From contig JAQGOK010000133.1 of assembly GCA_028293645.1 (NCBI GenBank), positions 1 to 47,776 of the forward strand: a DNA stretch of 47,776 nt, given 5' to 3'. This DNA comes from Chthoniobacter sp. (GTDB taxonomy: Bacteria; Verrucomicrobiota; Verrucomicrobiia; Chthoniobacterales; Chthoniobacteraceae). The notes beneath the pieces were generated by a model. It saw nothing but the letters and a program-made list of their open reading frames with translations. It was not told where the DNA came from and did no database searches. Positions within the stretch are counted from its first letter, which is position 1, and every line of letters starts with the position of its first letter. This document shows, piece by piece, positions 46,668-47,776 of this stretch. Both the position numbers and the translations under genes were made by a program.

Positions 46668-47776
46668 ATGAACGAACGGCAAGTCAAAGACTCCATCAAC
46701 ACGTACTCGAGCGGCAAGGCTCGAGATGTAGCCTCCACGGAAGGACCCCCCTGCCAGGCACTCTGGTGGTGGATTCCCTTGCTCATTCTCCTCCTCGGAG
46801 TTGGATCAACCGCGCGCGCGGACGAGAATTGGATAAATCTCGAACTGCGCCTGGATCCGGGACGGGCAGGTCACAGCTTTTCGCTTCTTGTTGGTTCGTC
46901 CGGCAGCCTGCAGCAGGGAGGTCTGATCGAATTACCATCCGGCGAGAGCCACACGCTCTTACCAGTCGGGATCAGTCCCAACGAATCTTTCACCCTTGTG
47001 GACCACACCGCGGGCGAAACTCTGGCTTTGCCCCTCACCGCACCAGGTCGGGTATTCCGAATTCCGAAACAGGCGCCACCGAACCTGTTTATCGCAGATA
47101 CTTTCTCGTGGGTCCAGAGCGCGCGGATCACTCGTTCCTGCTCACTGGGAGCAATGCTGCGGGAGGGAGCAACTGGTTTACCCTGGCATCTCCGGTTGGT
47201 CGAACGGTGCCCTACGGCGCCGGAAGTACACGGCATGAGTTTATGGCGCCTTGGTATAGGTCCCCAGCCTTCTCGATCATCGATCTAGCGACCAACGAGC
47301 GATCTAACAGCGGCGAGTTCAACCTGGCCGTTGCCCAATGGTCTCCGAACACAGCGCCCTTACCCGTTCGAGAGCTTCTGATGTTTTTCGATCCCAACCA
47401 GGTCGGCCAGGAGTTCACTCTTCATAGTCGCTTGGCTGGGGGCGCGATCCACAGGCAGACATTTACGGTCCCGGCACTCGATTGTTCACCGGGAGTCTGG
47501 GACCATCAACTGCAGGGTGAGATGGACGAGAGTTCCCTTTCCATCATTGACCGCTTAGGAAATCCCATCACGGTCAACGAAGGGGCGGGTTACCAATTCG
47601 GGATGGTCGCTGTGGGCCTGGAGTTCTGGCTGACCAGAAGTAGTGACCAAGCCACCAGCCCTGTGTCGTGGATGGACAATAGCAATGGCGGGATCTTGGC
47701 TCTGTTTAGCGTGTTTTCCCCTCCGCCGCCACCGCCGCCGGCACGGGTGACGGTACGCTACCCCGATGGGGGCTCG
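46668..47776 (+). CDS. Exported protein with internal frameshift, runs off the window
   Basis: Starts at ATG 46668 with a clear GGAGG Shine-Dalgarno 9 bases upstream, one of the few in this window. The N-terminus is long and ends in a hydrophobic segment, WWWIPLLILLLGVGSTARADE, a signal peptide or anchor. The listed frame reads well through WINLELRLDPGRAGHSFSLL and ESFTLVDHTAGETLALPL, then turns into Arg/Ser-rich text and stops at 47288. The -1 frame is open from about 47045 to the window end and reads protein-like: EPVYRRYFLVGPERADHSFL, GGSNWFTLASPVGRTVPYG, FMAPWYRSPAFSII, ending in FSPPPPPPPARVTVRYPDGG. A one-base shift near 47050-47090 therefore joins them. Either the gene is broken or the assembly has an indel. 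No family is recognised; beta-rich surface protein is a guess. Confidence 0.6.

Overview
The window is GC-rich bacterial chromosome, most probably from a member of the Verrucomicrobia (PVC superphylum). The evidence is a Minf_1886-type 'Verrucomicrobia/Planctomycetes-restricted' protein, a Piru_Ver_Nterm / CxxCH cytochrome pair with a DUF1080 tail, an exosortase with a PEP-CTERM substrate, and BamD/LptE genes that imply a Gram-negative outer membrane. Genus cannot be decided from sequence alone. I see no rRNA, tRNA, CRISPR array, phage or intact insertion sequence. Genes are tightly packed, with many ATGA/GTGA overlaps, frequent GTG or TTG starts and few strong Shine-Dalgarno sites.

Layout. 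1-7.4 kb: a DUF72 gene (minus, cut by the window edge, absent from the ORF track), bamD-lptE-rsmI, then a four-gene pseudopilin/PilW/PilX-type operon. 7.4-10.7 kb: peroxiredoxin, a DUF456 membrane protein, and an SDR oxidoreductase followed by a LarA-superfamily (nickel-pincer) racemase/epimerase. 10.7-15.6 kb (minus): a broken gene that joins the C-terminal parts of three pilus-operon proteins, then a large hybrid sensor kinase. 15.7-20.7 kb: apt (minus) and a tetrapyrrole operon hemX-hemA-hemC-cobA/hemD behind a good sigma-70-like promoter. 20.7-25 kb: an unusual chaperone-like operon made of a GrpE-like protein, a short lidless Hsp70, and a protein with a J-like domain lacking HPD, helical repeats and an FGE/C-type-lectin-fold domain. 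25-32.4 kb: rpsU, Minf_1886 protein, M16 peptidase and the split PVC cytochrome pair. 32.4-36.7 kb: exosortase-EpsI (minus), TPR protein and PEP-CTERM protein, closed by a strong terminator. 36.7-39.8 kb (minus): larB, GNAT, siroheme sulfite/nitrite reductase. 39.8-43.8 kb: rpmH-rnpA-yidD-yidC-jag, rpoZ, smpB. 43.8-46.4 kb (minus): zwf-opcA. 46.7 kb to the end: a frameshifted exported protein that runs off the window.

Connections across the window: CobA/HemD makes the siroheme precursor used by the sulfite/nitrite reductase. LarB makes the first intermediate of the nickel-pincer cofactor that the LarA-like enzyme needs; larC and larE are not here. The exosortase probably processes the adjacent PEP-CTERM protein. 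RnpA, YidD, YidC and Jag form the conserved RNA-processing/membrane-insertion cluster.

Most interesting items: (1) the GrpE/short-Hsp70/J-like-FGE operon, a plausible dedicated and possibly undescribed Hsp70 system; (2) the mosaic at 10.7-12.5 kb, which looks like a collapsed second copy of the pilus operon in which only the 3' parts of three genes survive, fused in order; (3) the LarA-like/SDR pair with LarB elsewhere in the window. All calls were made by eye from translations; no database search was run.
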